From Marinobacterium ramblicola (lineage in GTDB: Bacteria; Pseudomonadota; Gammaproteobacteria; Pseudomonadales; Balneatricaceae), in the NCBI RefSeq assembly GCF_019084545.1, contig NZ_JAHREP010000013.1, forward strand, positions 84,152 to 148,151: a stretch of DNA of 64,000 nt, given 5' to 3'. Shown here one piece after another: positions 25,774 through 35,772 of this stretch; within the stretch, counting starts at the first letter, position 1, and every line of letters begins with the position of its first letter. Position numbers and translations under genes: made by a program. The notes below the pieces were generated by a model. It was given only the letters and a program-made list of their open reading frames with translations, was not told the origin of the DNA and did no database searches.

Positions 25774-26439
25774 ATGAGCATGAAGGTCTATATCATCGAT
25801 AACTATGACTCCTTCACCTATAACCTGTACCAGTACATCGGCGAGATCCTCTCCAGTGCGCAACTGAAGGGGGAGATCGACACTTTCGATATCGTGGTCA
25901 AACGCAACAACCAGGTCACGCTGGATCAGGTACGTGCGGCCAATCCGGACCGCCTGATCATCTCGCCGGGACCGGGTTCGCCGGAGGATCCGGCCTACTT
26001 CGGCGTCTGTGCCGAGGTGATTCGCGAACTGGGGCCAACCATTCCCCTGCTCGGCGTCTGTTTGGGTATGCAGGGTATCGTGCATGTGTTTGGCGGCAAG
26101 GTGGTCAAGGCGCCGCTGCCGATGCACGGCAAGATCAGCCCGATCAGCCATAACGCCGAGGGGGTGTTCAAGAACACCCCCGATCAGCTGGAGATCATGC
26201 GTTACCACTCGCTGATCGCCGAGGCGGAATCTCTGCCGGAGTGTCTGCAGGTGACCGCCGCCGTCGGCGATCTGCCACGGGAGAGCTTCGACGATATCGA
26301 GCGCATCCACCGGGGTGGCAAGTTCGAGATCATGGGGGTGCGGCACCGTGAATACCCGATTCACGGCATCCAGTTTCACCCCGAGTCCTTTGCCACCGAG
26401 GGGGGCAAGGAGTTGATAAGTAACTTTCTGTTTGCCTGA
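25774..26439 (+). CDS. trpG: Anthranilate synthase component II, glutamine amidotransferase
   Basis: This 221-aa class I glutamine amidotransferase has the oxyanion segment ISPGPGSPEDP (63-73), the nucleophile in GVCLGMQG (Cys96) and the His-Glu pair in IQFHPESFATEGG near the C-terminus. It feeds ammonia to TrpE. It starts 7 bases after trpE with GAGGGAGC before the ATG. It is longer than typical TrpG (about 190 aa) because of an insert after the phosphate loop (SSAQLKGEIDTFDIVVKRNN) and another near residues 165-180. It may also serve p-aminobenzoate synthesis, as in many bacteria with one subunit. Confidence 0.92.
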   Translation: MSMKVYIIDNYDSFTYNLYQYIGEILSSAQLKGEIDTFDIVVKRNNQVTLDQVRAANPDRLIISPGPGSPEDPAYFGVCAEVIRELGPTIPLLGVCLGMQGIVHVFGGKVVKAPLPMHGKISPISHNAEGVFKNTPDQLEIMRYHSLIAEAESLPECLQVTAAVGDLPRESFDDIERIHRGGKFEIMGVRHREYPIHGIQFHPESFATEGGKELISNFLFA

Positions 26440-26454
26440 TCACTGTCTACCTGA

Positions 26455-29028
26455 TCAGACCGGCCCATGCACCAGGGCTTCGAACTGTTCCACCGGCAAA
26501 GGCCGGCTGAACAGGTAGCCCTGGAAGTATCGACAACCGAAGTCGATCAATGCGTTGCGCTGCTCCTCGGTTTCCACACCTTCGGCGATCACCGACAGAT
26601 CGAGGCTTTGGCCCAGTGCGATCACGGTACGTACGATCGCGGTATCGTTGGTATCGTGCAGCAGGTCATGTACAAACCCCTGGTCGATCTTCAACTGGTC
26701 CAACGGCAGGCGCTTAAGATAGCTCAATGAGGAGTAGCCGGTGCCGAAGTCATCCAGTGAGAAACCGACCCCGCGTTGACGCAGGGCTGCCATCTTGTCG
26801 ATGGTCTGCTCCACATGCCGCACCAGCATCGACTCGGTCAGCTCCAGCTTCAATCGCCGGGCATCTGCACCGGTGAGCTCGAGTACACTGCACAGCTCGG
26901 TAACGAAATCCTCCTGGTGGATCTGTACGGCACTGATATTGACCGATATGGCGATTGTACCCAGTACCGGATCATCGGCCCAACGTACCAACTGCCGGCA
27001 GGCCTCCTCGAGCACCCAGCGTCCAAGCGGACGAATCAGACCACTGGCCTCGGCAACAGGTATGAACTCCGCCGGCGATACCATGCCCCGCTCGGGATGA
27101 CGCCAGCGCAGCAGCGATTCTGCCCCGACAAGCTCGCCGGAATCACTGTACTGCGGCTGGTAATGCAGCTCGAACTCACCTTTATCCAGCCCCTTGTGGA
27201 TACCGCTCTCGAGCTCCGCCCGCGAGCGCACCTGAGCCTGCATCGATGGATCGAAAAAGCGCACGCTGTTGCGTCCCGCCGCTTTCGCTTCATACATCGC
27301 CAGCTCTGCCCATTTGATCATATCGTCGGCGCTGTGGCGCTGACGCTCAAACAGCGCAATACCGATACTCGCCGTTGGCGTAAAAATATTCCCTTCAAAT
27401 TCAAAAGCTTGATTGATCAAGTTCAGCAGTGTTTTGGCCAGGTGCTCGGCCTGGAACAACGCCTCCTCCTGTACGTCATCCAACCCTTCGATGACCAAGA
27501 CAAACTCATCGCCGCCAAAGCGGGCGATGGTATCCCCCTCCCTGACCCTGAGCTGCAACCGCTCACCCACCAGACGCAACATCAGATCACCGGCACTGTG
27601 GCCCAGGGTATCGTTCAAATCACGGAAGTTGTCCAGATCGATAAACAGCACGGCACCGACCACGCCCGTGCGTGCGGAGGTCGCCAGCGCGTGATCCAGT
27701 CGCTCAATCAACAGATTGCGGTTGGGCAATCCGGTCAGGCTGTCATAGAACGCGAGCTGGTGAATCTGCTCCTCACTACGTTTGCGCTCGGTGATATCGG
27801 TAGACACCCCCACCAACCCAACGATCTCCCCCTTTTCGTTGCGCAGTGGCTGCTTGACAGCCAGATACGTACGCTCCTCCTGACTGTCGAGACGTCGCTG
27901 GGTAACCTCATCAACCACGCGTTCGCCATGAAGCATGACCCGCTGGTCCAGCGCACGTATCGCCGCCACCGTATCAGCATCAAAGAACTGTTCGTCCCGA
28001 CACCCGCACACCGACTCCTCCGGCAACTCAAACAGCTGGGCAACCCGGGTATTGACGTACTGATATCGGAAATCGGTGCCCTTGATAAAGATGGAGGCAT
28101 CCACATTGGAAAGGATGGTATTGAGGCGACGCTCATTGTCGGCCAGATCCAGAGACTTCTGTTTCACCTTGCGCTTCAGCACGGCTACCAGAGCACCGGC
28201 CAGTACCAGGAGAACGGCCAATATACCCAGCCCCCAGAGCAGCGCTTGCGGTAATTGCAGTGTGGGTAACCTTGGCCCCCAGCGCCGTAAAGTCCGGTAG
28301 TAGGGGGAGTCTGCATCCTGCTTCCACTCCGTCAGTCTGGCATCGATACGTTGCAGTATCGCTTCCCCCTGCCCCAAAGGGGCAGCGTAAAATAGCCGCA
28401 CAGGCTGGAACATCAGCGGGGTCGAAACAAGATCAAACGAGGCCGCGTTATACTCGCCATACTGCTGGTTCACCACGGCACCGTCCGCCTCTCCCGCCGC
28501 AACAGCGGAAAATGCCTCCTCGAAGGAGTGCACCCCCACCAGTTCGATCTCGATACCGAAGCTCTGGCTGAGGTTGTGCAGGTAGCTCTGCTGAATAGAG
28601 CCCTGCAACACCGCAATGCGCCGCCCCGCCAGATCGAGCGGCGACGCCAGGCGCTCATTTCCCCTGGTGAAGAGCTGGGACCAGCTGCGCAGCGCAGGTA
28701 CCTGGTGAAACGCTATCGATGATCGCCGCTCGCCGCTTTCCGCCACATCCGGCAGTAGATCGATGCGGCCGGATTGCAGATCCTCCAGGCACTCTTTCCA
28801 CTCGCAGGACACGACGTGCAGATTCCAGTGCTCAGCCCGGGCGATCTCCACCAGCAGATCACCCAGTATTCCGCTTGGCTGGTTCTGCTCCCGGTCGAGC
28901 AACAGTTTTGGCGGATTCTCATACACACCGACGCGCAGCTCCTGCTCCGCAGCACTAGACCGGGAAAAGCTCGCCAATAGCATGACAATCAGCACAAGAG
29001 AACGCGGTATTCGCATCCTGGCGTACAT
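26455..29028 (-). CDS. Periplasmic-binding-domain sensor with PAS, GGDEF and EAL (ESL variant)
   Basis: The protein is roughly 857 aa from the ATG at 29028 (preceded by GGTACGGG); the ATG at 29016 is also possible. A signal-like segment is followed by an SBP_bac_3 (amino-acid-binding-like) periplasmic domain (LRVGVYENPPKLLLD onward, about 230 aa), one membrane helix, a PAS domain, a GGDEF domain (FGGDEFVL with inhibitory REGD before it) and an EAL domain. The EAL motif is AESLLRW; the other catalytic sites ([42 protein letters not shown]) are kept. It probably reports a small periplasmic ligand to c-di-GMP level. It converges on trpG and diverges from yadG. Confidence 0.88.
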   Translation of the reverse strand: MYARMRIPRSLVLIVMLLASFSRSSAAEQELRVGVYENPPKLLLDREQNQPSGILGDLLVEIARAEHWNLHVVSCEWKECLEDLQSGRIDLLPDVAESGERRSSIAFHQVPALRSWSQLFTRGNERLASPLDLAGRRIAVLQGSIQQSYLHNLSQSFGIEIELVGVHSFEEAFSAVAAGEADGAVVNQQYGEYNAASFDLVSTPLMFQPVRLFYAAPLGQGEAILQRIDARLTEWKQDADSPYYRTLRRWGPRLPTLQLPQALLWGLGILAVLLVLAGALVAVLKRKVKQKSLDLADNERRLNTILSNVDASIFIKGTDFRYQYVNTRVAQLFELPEESVCGCRDEQFFDADTVAAIRALDQRVMLHGERVVDEVTQRRLDSQEERTYLAVKQPLRNEKGEIVGLVGVSTDITERKRSEEQIHQLAFYDSLTGLPNRNLLIERLDHALATSARTGVVGAVLFIDLDNFRDLNDTLGHSAGDLMLRLVGERLQLRVREGDTIARFGGDEFVLVIEGLDDVQEEALFQAEHLAKTLLNLINQAFEFEGNIFTPTASIGIALFERQRHSADDMIKWAELAMYEAKAAGRNSVRFFDPSMQAQVRSRAELESGIHKGLDKGEFELHYQPQYSDSGELVGAESLLRWRHPERGMVSPAEFIPVAEASGLIRPLGRWVLEEACRQLVRWADDPVLGTIAISVNISAVQIHQEDFVTELCSVLELTGADARRLKLELTESMLVRHVEQTIDKMAALRQRGVGFSLDDFGTGYSSLSYLKRLPLDQLKIDQGFVHDLLHDTNDTAIVRTVIALGQSLDLSVIAEGVETEEQRNALIDFGCRYFQGYLFSRPLPVEQFEALVHGPV

Positions 29029-29218
29029 CAGTCCCGTACCTCTGCATCCATGATTCATCCTGAGCTTGAAGAATAGCAGCATGCGCCCAGCTACAGCCAC
29101 CACCCCAGGGCCGGACAGCCTGTTCAGGTTTCGGGATGGATCGCACTGGCCACCCAAGTCGCGCTACACTCAGCGGGCCAGTAACCCAACACCGTACTAC
29201 CTGCGACAAGGAAAGCCC

Positions 29219-30148
<930 letters not shown>

Positions 30149-30157
30149 GGACAAGCC

Positions 30158-30919
30158 ATGAATATCAACGGTATACGCGCAATCTATCTGTTTGAGATGA
30201 ACCGCACCCGGCGCACGCTGATGCAGAGCATCGCGTCACCAGTGCTCTCCACCTCGCTCTACTTCATCGTCTTCGGCACCGCCATCGGCTCGCGCATGGG
30301 CGAGATCGACGGTGTCGGCTACGGCGCCTTCATCATCCCCGGTCTGCTGATGTTATCGCTGCTCAGCGAAAGCATATCCAACGCCTCGTTCGGTATCTTC
30401 TTTCCCAAGTTCTCCGGCACCATCTACGAGGTATTGTCGGCGCCGGTATCGCCGTTCGAGATCGTCGCCGGTTATGTCGGCGCGGCAGCCACCAAGTCGT
30501 TGATCATCGGTGCACTGATTCTGCTCACCGCGCGACTGTTCGTCGATTACAGCATCGCGCATCCGCTCTGGATGCTCGGTTTCCTGCTGCTCACCGCACT
30601 CACCTTCAGCATGTTCGGGTTTATCATCGGTATCTGGGCCAACGATTTTCAGCAGTTGCAGGTGATACCGCTGATGGTGATCACACCGCTGACCTTCCTC
30701 GGCGGCGCCTTCTATTCGATCAATATGTTGCCGGAGCCCTGGCAGACACTGACCCTGTTCAACCCCGTGGTCTACCTGATCAGCGGCTTCCGTTGGGCAT
30801 TCTACGGCATCTCGGATGTCGCCGTAGCCCTGAGTCTCGGAATGACGCTGCTGTTCATGCTCACCTGCCTGGGGCTGATCTGGTGGATCTTCCGCAGCGG
30901 TTACCGGATCAAGCAGTGA
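30158..30919 (+). CDS. yadH: ABC-2 type transporter permease, YadH-like
   Basis: This 253-aa integral membrane protein has six hydrophobic segments and the ABC-2 family architecture ([20 protein letters not shown] at the start, then [17 protein letters not shown] before the last helices). It is the membrane partner of the preceding ATPase, 9 bases away. Exporters of this kind move lipids, polysaccharides or drugs; no adjacent gene narrows this down. Confidence 0.9.
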   Translation: MNINGIRAIYLFEMNRTRRTLMQSIASPVLSTSLYFIVFGTAIGSRMGEIDGVGYGAFIIPGLLMLSLLSESISNASFGIFFPKFSGTIYEVLSAPVSPFEIVAGYVGAAATKSLIIGALILLTARLFVDYSIAHPLWMLGFLLLTALTFSMFGFIIGIWANDFQQLQVIPLMVITPLTFLGGAFYSINMLPEPWQTLTLFNPVVYLISGFRWAFYGISDVAVALSLGMTLLFMLTCLGLIWWIFRSGYRIKQ

Positions 30920-31030
30920 TCCTGCTCCGACATCCACAAAATCGAATGGCGCGATTCAGCTTCGAACTGGACTCGCGCCGATACTCCCTTTTTAATACCT
31001 GACTGAACTCAATCCGCCAGGCAGAGAATC

Positions 31031-31456
31031 ATGATCAAAACGGAATCCCTTCCCAGCCTGACGCTGGAAGCCGCCCAGCTACTGGCCGATGCCGCGCTCA
31101 AGCGTGCGACCGAGCTGGACGTGAAGATGAACATCGCCATCGTCGACCGGGCCGGCAACCCACTTGTGGTACTACGCATGCCGGGCGCGCCGCTGCCGGC
31201 ATTCGATTTCGCACAGAAGAAAGCCTACACAGCCGCGAATTTCAAAGCGCCGACCCTGAACTGGAAAGAGAAACTGGAGAATCGCCCGGTGGTGATGACA
31301 GGGCTGGCACAGCATCCGCGTGTAGCCCTGTTCGGCGGCGGCGAGCCGGTGATTGTCGACGGTCAAGTCGTTGGCGGCATCGGTGTCGCCGGTGGACGGG
31401 AGGATGAGGACATCCTCTGTGCTCAGGCCGCGCTGGAGGCCCTGGCCAACGCCTGA
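31031..31456 (+). CDS. GlcG/HbpS family haem-binding-like protein
   Basis: This 141-aa protein has the GlcG/HbpS fold pattern: LTLEAAQLLADAALKRATELD, then NIAIVDRAGNPLVVLRMPGA, FAQKKAYTAANF, and the glycine-rich GGVGVAGG-like end (VIVDGQVVGGIGVAGGREDED). Family members bind haem or act in glycolate and diol utilisation. No partner gene defines its role; haem handling near iron or redox genes is only a guess. AGGCAGAGAATC precedes the ATG. Confidence 0.8.
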   Translation: MIKTESLPSLTLEAAQLLADAALKRATELDVKMNIAIVDRAGNPLVVLRMPGAPLPAFDFAQKKAYTAANFKAPTLNWKEKLENRPVVMTGLAQHPRVALFGGGEPVIVDGQVVGGIGVAGGREDEDILCAQAALEALANA

Positions 31457-31471
31457 CCTGGTTGCAGCGCC

Positions 31472-32272
31472 CTACTGCTCGGGCTCTTTTGGCGCACCCT
31501 CACCGCCGGACCTCTTGTTCATCCAACGGTTGATCATATCGATCGGTAGCGGGAACACGATGGTGTGGCTATTCTGCCCGGATCCGGTAATTTCGGTCAG
31601 GGTCTGCATATAACGCAGTTGCAGGGCCTGGGGCTCCTCGGCCAGACATTTGGCTGCGCCGAGCAGCTTTTCCGATGCTTCCAACTCGCCCATGGCGTGG
31701 ATCACCTTGGCCCGCCGTGTACGCTCGGCCTCCGCCTGCTTGGCGATGGCGCGGATCATGCTCTCGTCAAGATCGACATGCTTGATCTCCACGTTGGCCA
31801 CCTTGATCCCCCAGGCATCGGTCTGCTTGTCCAGAATCTGCTGGATATCGGCGTTGAGCTTGTCGCGCCCGGCCAGCATGTCATCCAGCTCATGCTGGCC
31901 CAACACCGACCTCAGTGTGGTCTGCGAGAGCTGACTGGTCGCTTCCAGAAAGTTCTCCACATGGATGATCGCCCGTTCGGGATCGACCACACGGAAATAG
32001 ATCACGGCGTTGACCTTGACCGACACGTTATCGCGCGAGATCACATCCTGAGTCGGCACATCCATCACCACGGTACGCAGATCCACCCTGACGATCTGCT
32101 GGATCACCGGGATCACGATGATCAGCCCTGGCCCTTTGACCTTGTAGAAACGCCCCAACAGAAAGATCACACCACGCTCATATTCACGCAGGATGCGGAA
32201 CATGGAGAGCAACAGCAGCACCACCAGCACAACGACGGTGATGACAAAATAGGGTAAGCCGATCATCCTCAA
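31472..32272 (-). CDS. Slipin (stomatin-like SPFH) protein
   Basis: This 266-aa protein has one N-terminal membrane helix (about residues 6-26), then an SPFH core with [20 protein letters not shown] and [20 protein letters not shown], and a short C-terminal helix. It belongs to the bacterial/archaeal stomatin (slipin) branch. Its ATG overlaps the stop of the upstream long NfeD gene (ATGA at 32269-32272), the standard stomatin operon arrangement. The two are thought to form a membrane protease complex. Confidence 0.9.
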   Translation of the reverse strand: MRMIGLPYFVITVVVLVVLLLLSMFRILREYERGVIFLLGRFYKVKGPGLIIVIPVIQQIVRVDLRTVVMDVPTQDVISRDNVSVKVNAVIYFRVVDPERAIIHVENFLEATSQLSQTTLRSVLGQHELDDMLAGRDKLNADIQQILDKQTDAWGIKVANVEIKHVDLDESMIRAIAKQAEAERTRRAKVIHAMGELEASEKLLGAAKCLAEEPQALQLRYMQTLTEITGSGQNSHTIVFPLPIDMINRWMNKRSGGEGAPKEPEQ

Positions 32273-33663
32273 GCCTCCAACTTGTCTACGACAAGGGTTA
32301 ATCCATCGATCTCGCGCACGCGCACCCTATCGCCCACCTGCAGCGGATCGGCACAGCGAACGGTCCAGAGCTCTCCTTCAAAACGCGCCAATACCCGGTC
32401 ATCATAGATCTGCTCGACGGTCACGCAACGGTCATGACCCGATTCAACGCGATAGCCGCGGGGCCTGCGCTGAGCCCGCAACGCCATGCCCAACACAGCG
32501 AACAGCACCGCCCCGGTGGTCACGGCCAGCGCCACGATCACCGGCATCGCGATCTGGTAGGCGGGCAGCTCGGTGTCCATCAGGATGATCGAGCCGACCA
32601 CGAACGCCACCAGCCCGCCCACGCCGAGTACGCCGAAACTGGGCATGGTCGCCTCGGCGGCGATCAACCCCACGCCGAGCAGCATCAACCCCAACCCGGC
32701 GTAGCTGACCGGCAGGATCTGGAACGCATAGAGCGCCACCAGCAGACAGATGGCACCCAATACGCCCGGCACCCCGAAACCGGGGTTGGAGAACTCGAAG
32801 ATCAGCCCGTACAGGCCGATCAGCATCAGCACATAAGCCACGTTGGGGTTGGTGATGACGGCGAGGAACTCACTTCGCCAGTCGGGATCAAGGACGAACA
32901 GCGGCGCGGAAGCAAGATCCAGACTGACCTCCCGGCCCTGCACATTCACCGTCCTATCGGCGATTTCGCTCAGCAATGCCGGGATATCGGCTGCGATCAG
33001 ATCGATGACATTGAGCTTGAGCGCGTCGTTCGCGGTCAAACTAACACCCTCCCGTACCGCCTGTTCGGCCCAGTCCGCATTACGCCCGCGCAGCTCGGCC
33101 AGGCCGCGGATGTAGGCGACGGCATCGTTGGTGACCTTGCGCTCCATCGCCGAACCGGGCTCGTGGGTTGCCCCGTTGCCCTGTTCCGGCCGGTTACCAG
33201 GATCCTGCTCGCCCCCGTCAGGCGACGGGCTCATAGGGGTACCGATCGACACCGGCGTTGCGGCGCCAAGATTGGTAGCGGGCGCCATGGCCGCCACGTG
33301 GCAGGCGTAAAGCAGAAAAGTGCCGGCACTCGCTGCGCGAGCACCGCCTGGAGATACATAGCCGATCACCGGAATCGGCGAGGCCAGCACCGCCGAAATC
33401 ATCTGCCGCATCGACTGGTCCAAACCGCCGGGGGTGTTGATCTTGAGCAGCACTGCGCGGGCATTGCCCGCAGCGGCTGCGCCAAGCCCACGGCTGACAT
33501 AATCCGCGGTCGCAGGTCCCACCACACCGTCAAGAGACAGCACCCAAAGCGCTCCGGCAGGTGCACCCTCCTCTTCGGCGGCCGACGCACGCTCAGGCAG
33601 CTGCAAACCGACCGCAATCAGCAGCACGCACAGCAGTCGCAACCCTCTGCATATTCTGTTCAT
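32269..33663 (-). CDS. Long NfeD-type membrane serine protease (ClpP-like domain)
   Basis: This 464-aa protein has a signal peptide (about 1-29), a ClpP/SppA-like serine protease domain (about 35-235) with INTPGG (75-80), the nucleophile Ser112 in ARAASAG and the candidate general base Lys176 in ERKVTND, then four or five membrane helices and a C-terminal OB-fold (about 395-464). An unusual Asp/Gly/Pro-rich insert lies at about 142-170, before the lysine. Archaeal relatives cleave the C-terminus of stomatin. It precedes the slipin with a 4-base overlap. Confidence 0.9.
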   Translation of the reverse strand: MNRICRGLRLLCVLLIAVGLQLPERASAAEEEGAPAGALWVLSLDGVVGPATADYVSRGLGAAAAGNARAVLLKINTPGGLDQSMRQMISAVLASPIPVIGYVSPGGARAASAGTFLLYACHVAAMAPATNLGAATPVSIGTPMSPSPDGGEQDPGNRPEQGNGATHEPGSAMERKVTNDAVAYIRGLAELRGRNADWAEQAVREGVSLTANDALKLNVIDLIAADIPALLSEIADRTVNVQGREVSLDLASAPLFVLDPDWRSEFLAVITNPNVAYVLMLIGLYGLIFEFSNPGFGVPGVLGAICLLVALYAFQILPVSYAGLGLMLLGVGLIAAEATMPSFGVLGVGGLVAFVVGSIILMDTELPAYQIAMPVIVALAVTTGAVLFAVLGMALRAQRRPRGYRVESGHDRCVTVEQIYDDRVLARFEGELWTVRCADPLQVGDRVRVREIDGLTLVVDKLEA

Positions 33664-33784
33664 ACCCGCTCCCTGCAGCCGCGCGAAACGCGATGGCTAC
33701 CGTGGCTTTGGTTTCAGTATAGAAGAGGTCTGTCAGCCTGTTCTCGGATCGAGTCGGATGATCCGAGAGGAGTTTTTGGAAACG

Positions 33785-34513
33785 CTAGAAAGAGGATGCG
33801 ATGGAATCGGTATACAACCGACGGCAGGGGCCGCGATAGAGTGCAGTATCGGGAGTGGGCTGCCGGTTATCCACGCTAACCAGAAACCTCTTGGTCTCCT
33901 TCAGGACATGCCAGCGCTCCGGTGGAACGGATAATTCGGTGTCACTCGACACTATTCGGCCAAGAAATTGAGGGCTTTCGCCTTCCCCTATCTGGCCCCA
34001 TAAATACAGCATCCGCGTCGTATCCTGCCCGTCCATATCGCTCCATTGAGCAACCAGGCGCGACCATCCAACCTGCTCACTCTGAAATCCGCTAACGATC
34101 AGTACTACCTCGCCATTCTGGTAACGAAGTGGCGCGATAAACGTAGGCAGAGCCTCCTGAGCCGGACGAACGTAAATCCACAGCGCCAGCAACAGCGCGC
34201 AGCCGGTCGTCATCACTGCGGCCAGACGCCAGGGCCAGACCCTTTGCCAGAACGGGAGAGATGCTTGCCTGGCGGGTTGGATTCGATGGTTTATCGACGC
34301 CCAAACCCGAGCCGGCGGCGGTATCGGCGGCAGCTCCTCCTGCAACGGCACCAGCGCTTCCATCCAGCAGCGTACCGCTGAAGCCAGGCATGGTTCACGA
34401 CAACAAAGAGCCTCAAGGCGTCGTCGACAAGCCGGTGTCATATCACCGGCCACATACCGTGCCGCCAATGCATCACACAGGCTCTTGTCCTGATATCTCA
34501 CTGTTCCAGACAT
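33785..34513 (-). CDS. Anti-sigma factor, RskA-like
   Basis: This 242-aa protein has an N-terminal cytoplasmic domain opening with LAARYVAGDMTPACRRRLEAL (anti-sigma helix pattern), one membrane helix (about 97-113) and a periplasmic domain ending near the C-terminus. Its first 16 bases overlap the end of the sigma factor gene, which is the usual sigma/anti-sigma arrangement. It probably holds its sigma factor at the membrane until a periplasmic signal releases it. The periplasmic part has several tryptophans but no recognised sensor motif. Confidence 0.8.
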   Translation of the reverse strand: MSGTVRYQDKSLCDALAARYVAGDMTPACRRRLEALCCREPCLASAVRCWMEALVPLQEELPPIPPPARVWASINHRIQPARQASLPFWQRVWPWRLAAVMTTGCALLLALWIYVRPAQEALPTFIAPLRYQNGEVVLIVSGFQSEQVGWSRLVAQWSDMDGQDTTRMLYLWGQIGEGESPQFLGRIVSSDTELSVPPERWHVLKETKRFLVSVDNRQPTPDTALYRGPCRRLYTDSIASSF

Positions 34514-35055
34514 CGCTTCAACTCCATCAGACCACGCCTGATCGACGATTTGATCGTGCCCAAGGGTTGCGCCAGCCGTGTCTGCAACTCATGGTGGCTA
34601 AAACCGTGCACATAGCTGAGAACAATAAGCCGACGCACACCCGGCTTAAGATGACGCAGACACCTGTACAGCACCCTTTCCCCCCCGGACGACTCCGGAG
34701 AAATATCGGCTACCAGACTGTCCTCCAGTGGCGAAATATCATCGAAAATCCTGCCCTCTCGCACTTTTCGACGCCGCGAATCCAACGCCAGATTACGTGC
34801 AATAACACATAACCAACCCCACGCCGAGCCCTGACCATAGAACTGCCCGGCCTGATACCAGACTTTCAAGTACAGCTCCTGCAGCAGGTCGGCACTCGCC
34901 CCTTCGTCCTGCAGAATCCGCAACATCAATCCCATCAGCCGGGCACTGGTCAAACCATACAGCCGCTCCATCGCCTGCACGTCTCGCTGCTGTGCGATGC
35001 GCTTTAACAGCGGAGATAGTTCCAATTGCCAATTGGGCGTTTCAGGCAGGTTCAT
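34498..35055 (-). CDS. ECF RNA polymerase sigma factor, SigK-like
   Basis: This 185-aa protein has sigma region 2 (about residues 20-90, with LLQELYLKVWYQAGQFYGQG and WLCVIARNLALDSRRR) and region 4 (about 125-180, with LSYVHGFSHHELQTRLAQPL and GTIKSSIRRGLMELKRCL). The ATG at 35055 follows GGGAGG; a GTG 66 bases upstream is open but unneeded. It is co-transcribed with the anti-sigma gene. Target promoters cannot be deduced here. A small lipoprotein gene lies 111 bases upstream on the same strand. Confidence 0.87.
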   Translation of the reverse strand: MNLPETPNWQLELSPLLKRIAQQRDVQAMERLYGLTSARLMGLMLRILQDEGASADLLQELYLKVWYQAGQFYGQGSAWGWLCVIARNLALDSRRRKVREGRIFDDISPLEDSLVADISPESSGGERVLYRCLRHLKPGVRRLIVLSYVHGFSHHELQTRLAQPLGTIKSSIRRGLMELKRCLEQ

Positions 35056-35166
35056 GGGCCTCCCGTCATCAGGCCGGTTTTCCTGTGGCTGTGACGGGAA
35101 GTATAGAGTGATATTACTCACGCAAGTGCCTCGGTCTCGGTTCGGGTGCCGACTTTATGAGTCGAA

Positions 35167-35310
35167 TTACCTTTGACTACCTTGATCATGGTTGTAATAC
35201 ATTGAACCGCCCGGACTCCAGACGCCGCCGTCGAAACCACTTGACGATGGGTTCGAACTGCACCCTGCAAGGGCAGCGATCACTACCACGGCTAACATCA
35301 GTCTTTTCAT
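35167..35310 (-). CDS. Small lipoprotein, 47 aa
   Basis: The minus strand from ATG at 35310 encodes MKRLMLAVVVIAALAGCSSN and continues to a stop at 35167. It has a short charged start, a hydrophobic core and a lipobox LAGC with the lipidated Cys at residue 17, so the mature peptide has 31 residues. The mature part is Ser/Gly/Tyr-rich and ends HDQGSQR. AAGGGTGAAG lies just before the start. It lies 111 bases upstream of the ECF sigma gene on the same strand and may be a target or regulator of that envelope-stress-type system. I do not recognise a family. It is too short for routine ORF listing. Confidence 0.7.
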   Translation of the reverse strand: MKRLMLAVVVIAALAGCSSNPSSSGFDGGVWSPGGSMYYNHDQGSQR

Positions 35311-35772
35311 TGTCTTCACCCTTTTCCTTTATCTGGATTTACGGGATCGACCCCGACTCCCTTCGCTCGACACCGAATTGGATTGACTCCCTCAGAGAAC
35401 ATCCCTGCGCCCTATATTTACTAGACGCCACCGACCGACGACTGGATGCATCAAAGTAAGAATTAATTGTTATCTTTCGCCCAGGGTCCGTGGCTGGTAT
35501 ACATAGGTATGGCCAATGGGCGGTAGATTTTGGGCGGGAACTCGCGAAAGAGGCCTGAACAATAAAGCAGTAAGCACTTCCCCCGTTCGCGACAACTGGC
35601 TTGCATATTGCAGAGTCGAACTACTTGTTTCAGACGACGTCAGGAGTATCAGCATTCATCACCAGGCTTGGGTCAACCACTCCCCGGCCGCTTCCAAAAC
35701 GCTAAATAGAACAGGGCTTCGGACAGCCAGGTTCGACGCCTAATAACAGTTACTGTCGACGATGGGCTCAGC
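35311..35772. other. Intergenic region before the ATP-grasp cluster
   Basis: No convincing gene is seen in 462 bases; open frames here have no recognisable composition or motif. It must hold the lipoprotein promoter (minus strand) and the promoter of the ATP-grasp operon (plus strand), but no clear -35/-10 pair stands out. Confidence 0.5.

Noticed and set aside
26776..28254. 492-codon open frame on the plus strand
   Set aside because: It is antisense to the SBP-PAS-GGDEF-EAL gene; the protein has no family signature.
32434..33879. 481-codon open frame on the plus strand
   Set aside because: It is antisense to the NfeD protease gene; His/Gln/Arg-rich composition is that of a shadow frame.
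35157..35459. 100-codon open frame on the plus strand
   Set aside because: No motif, atypical composition, and it is antisense to the better supported small lipoprotein.
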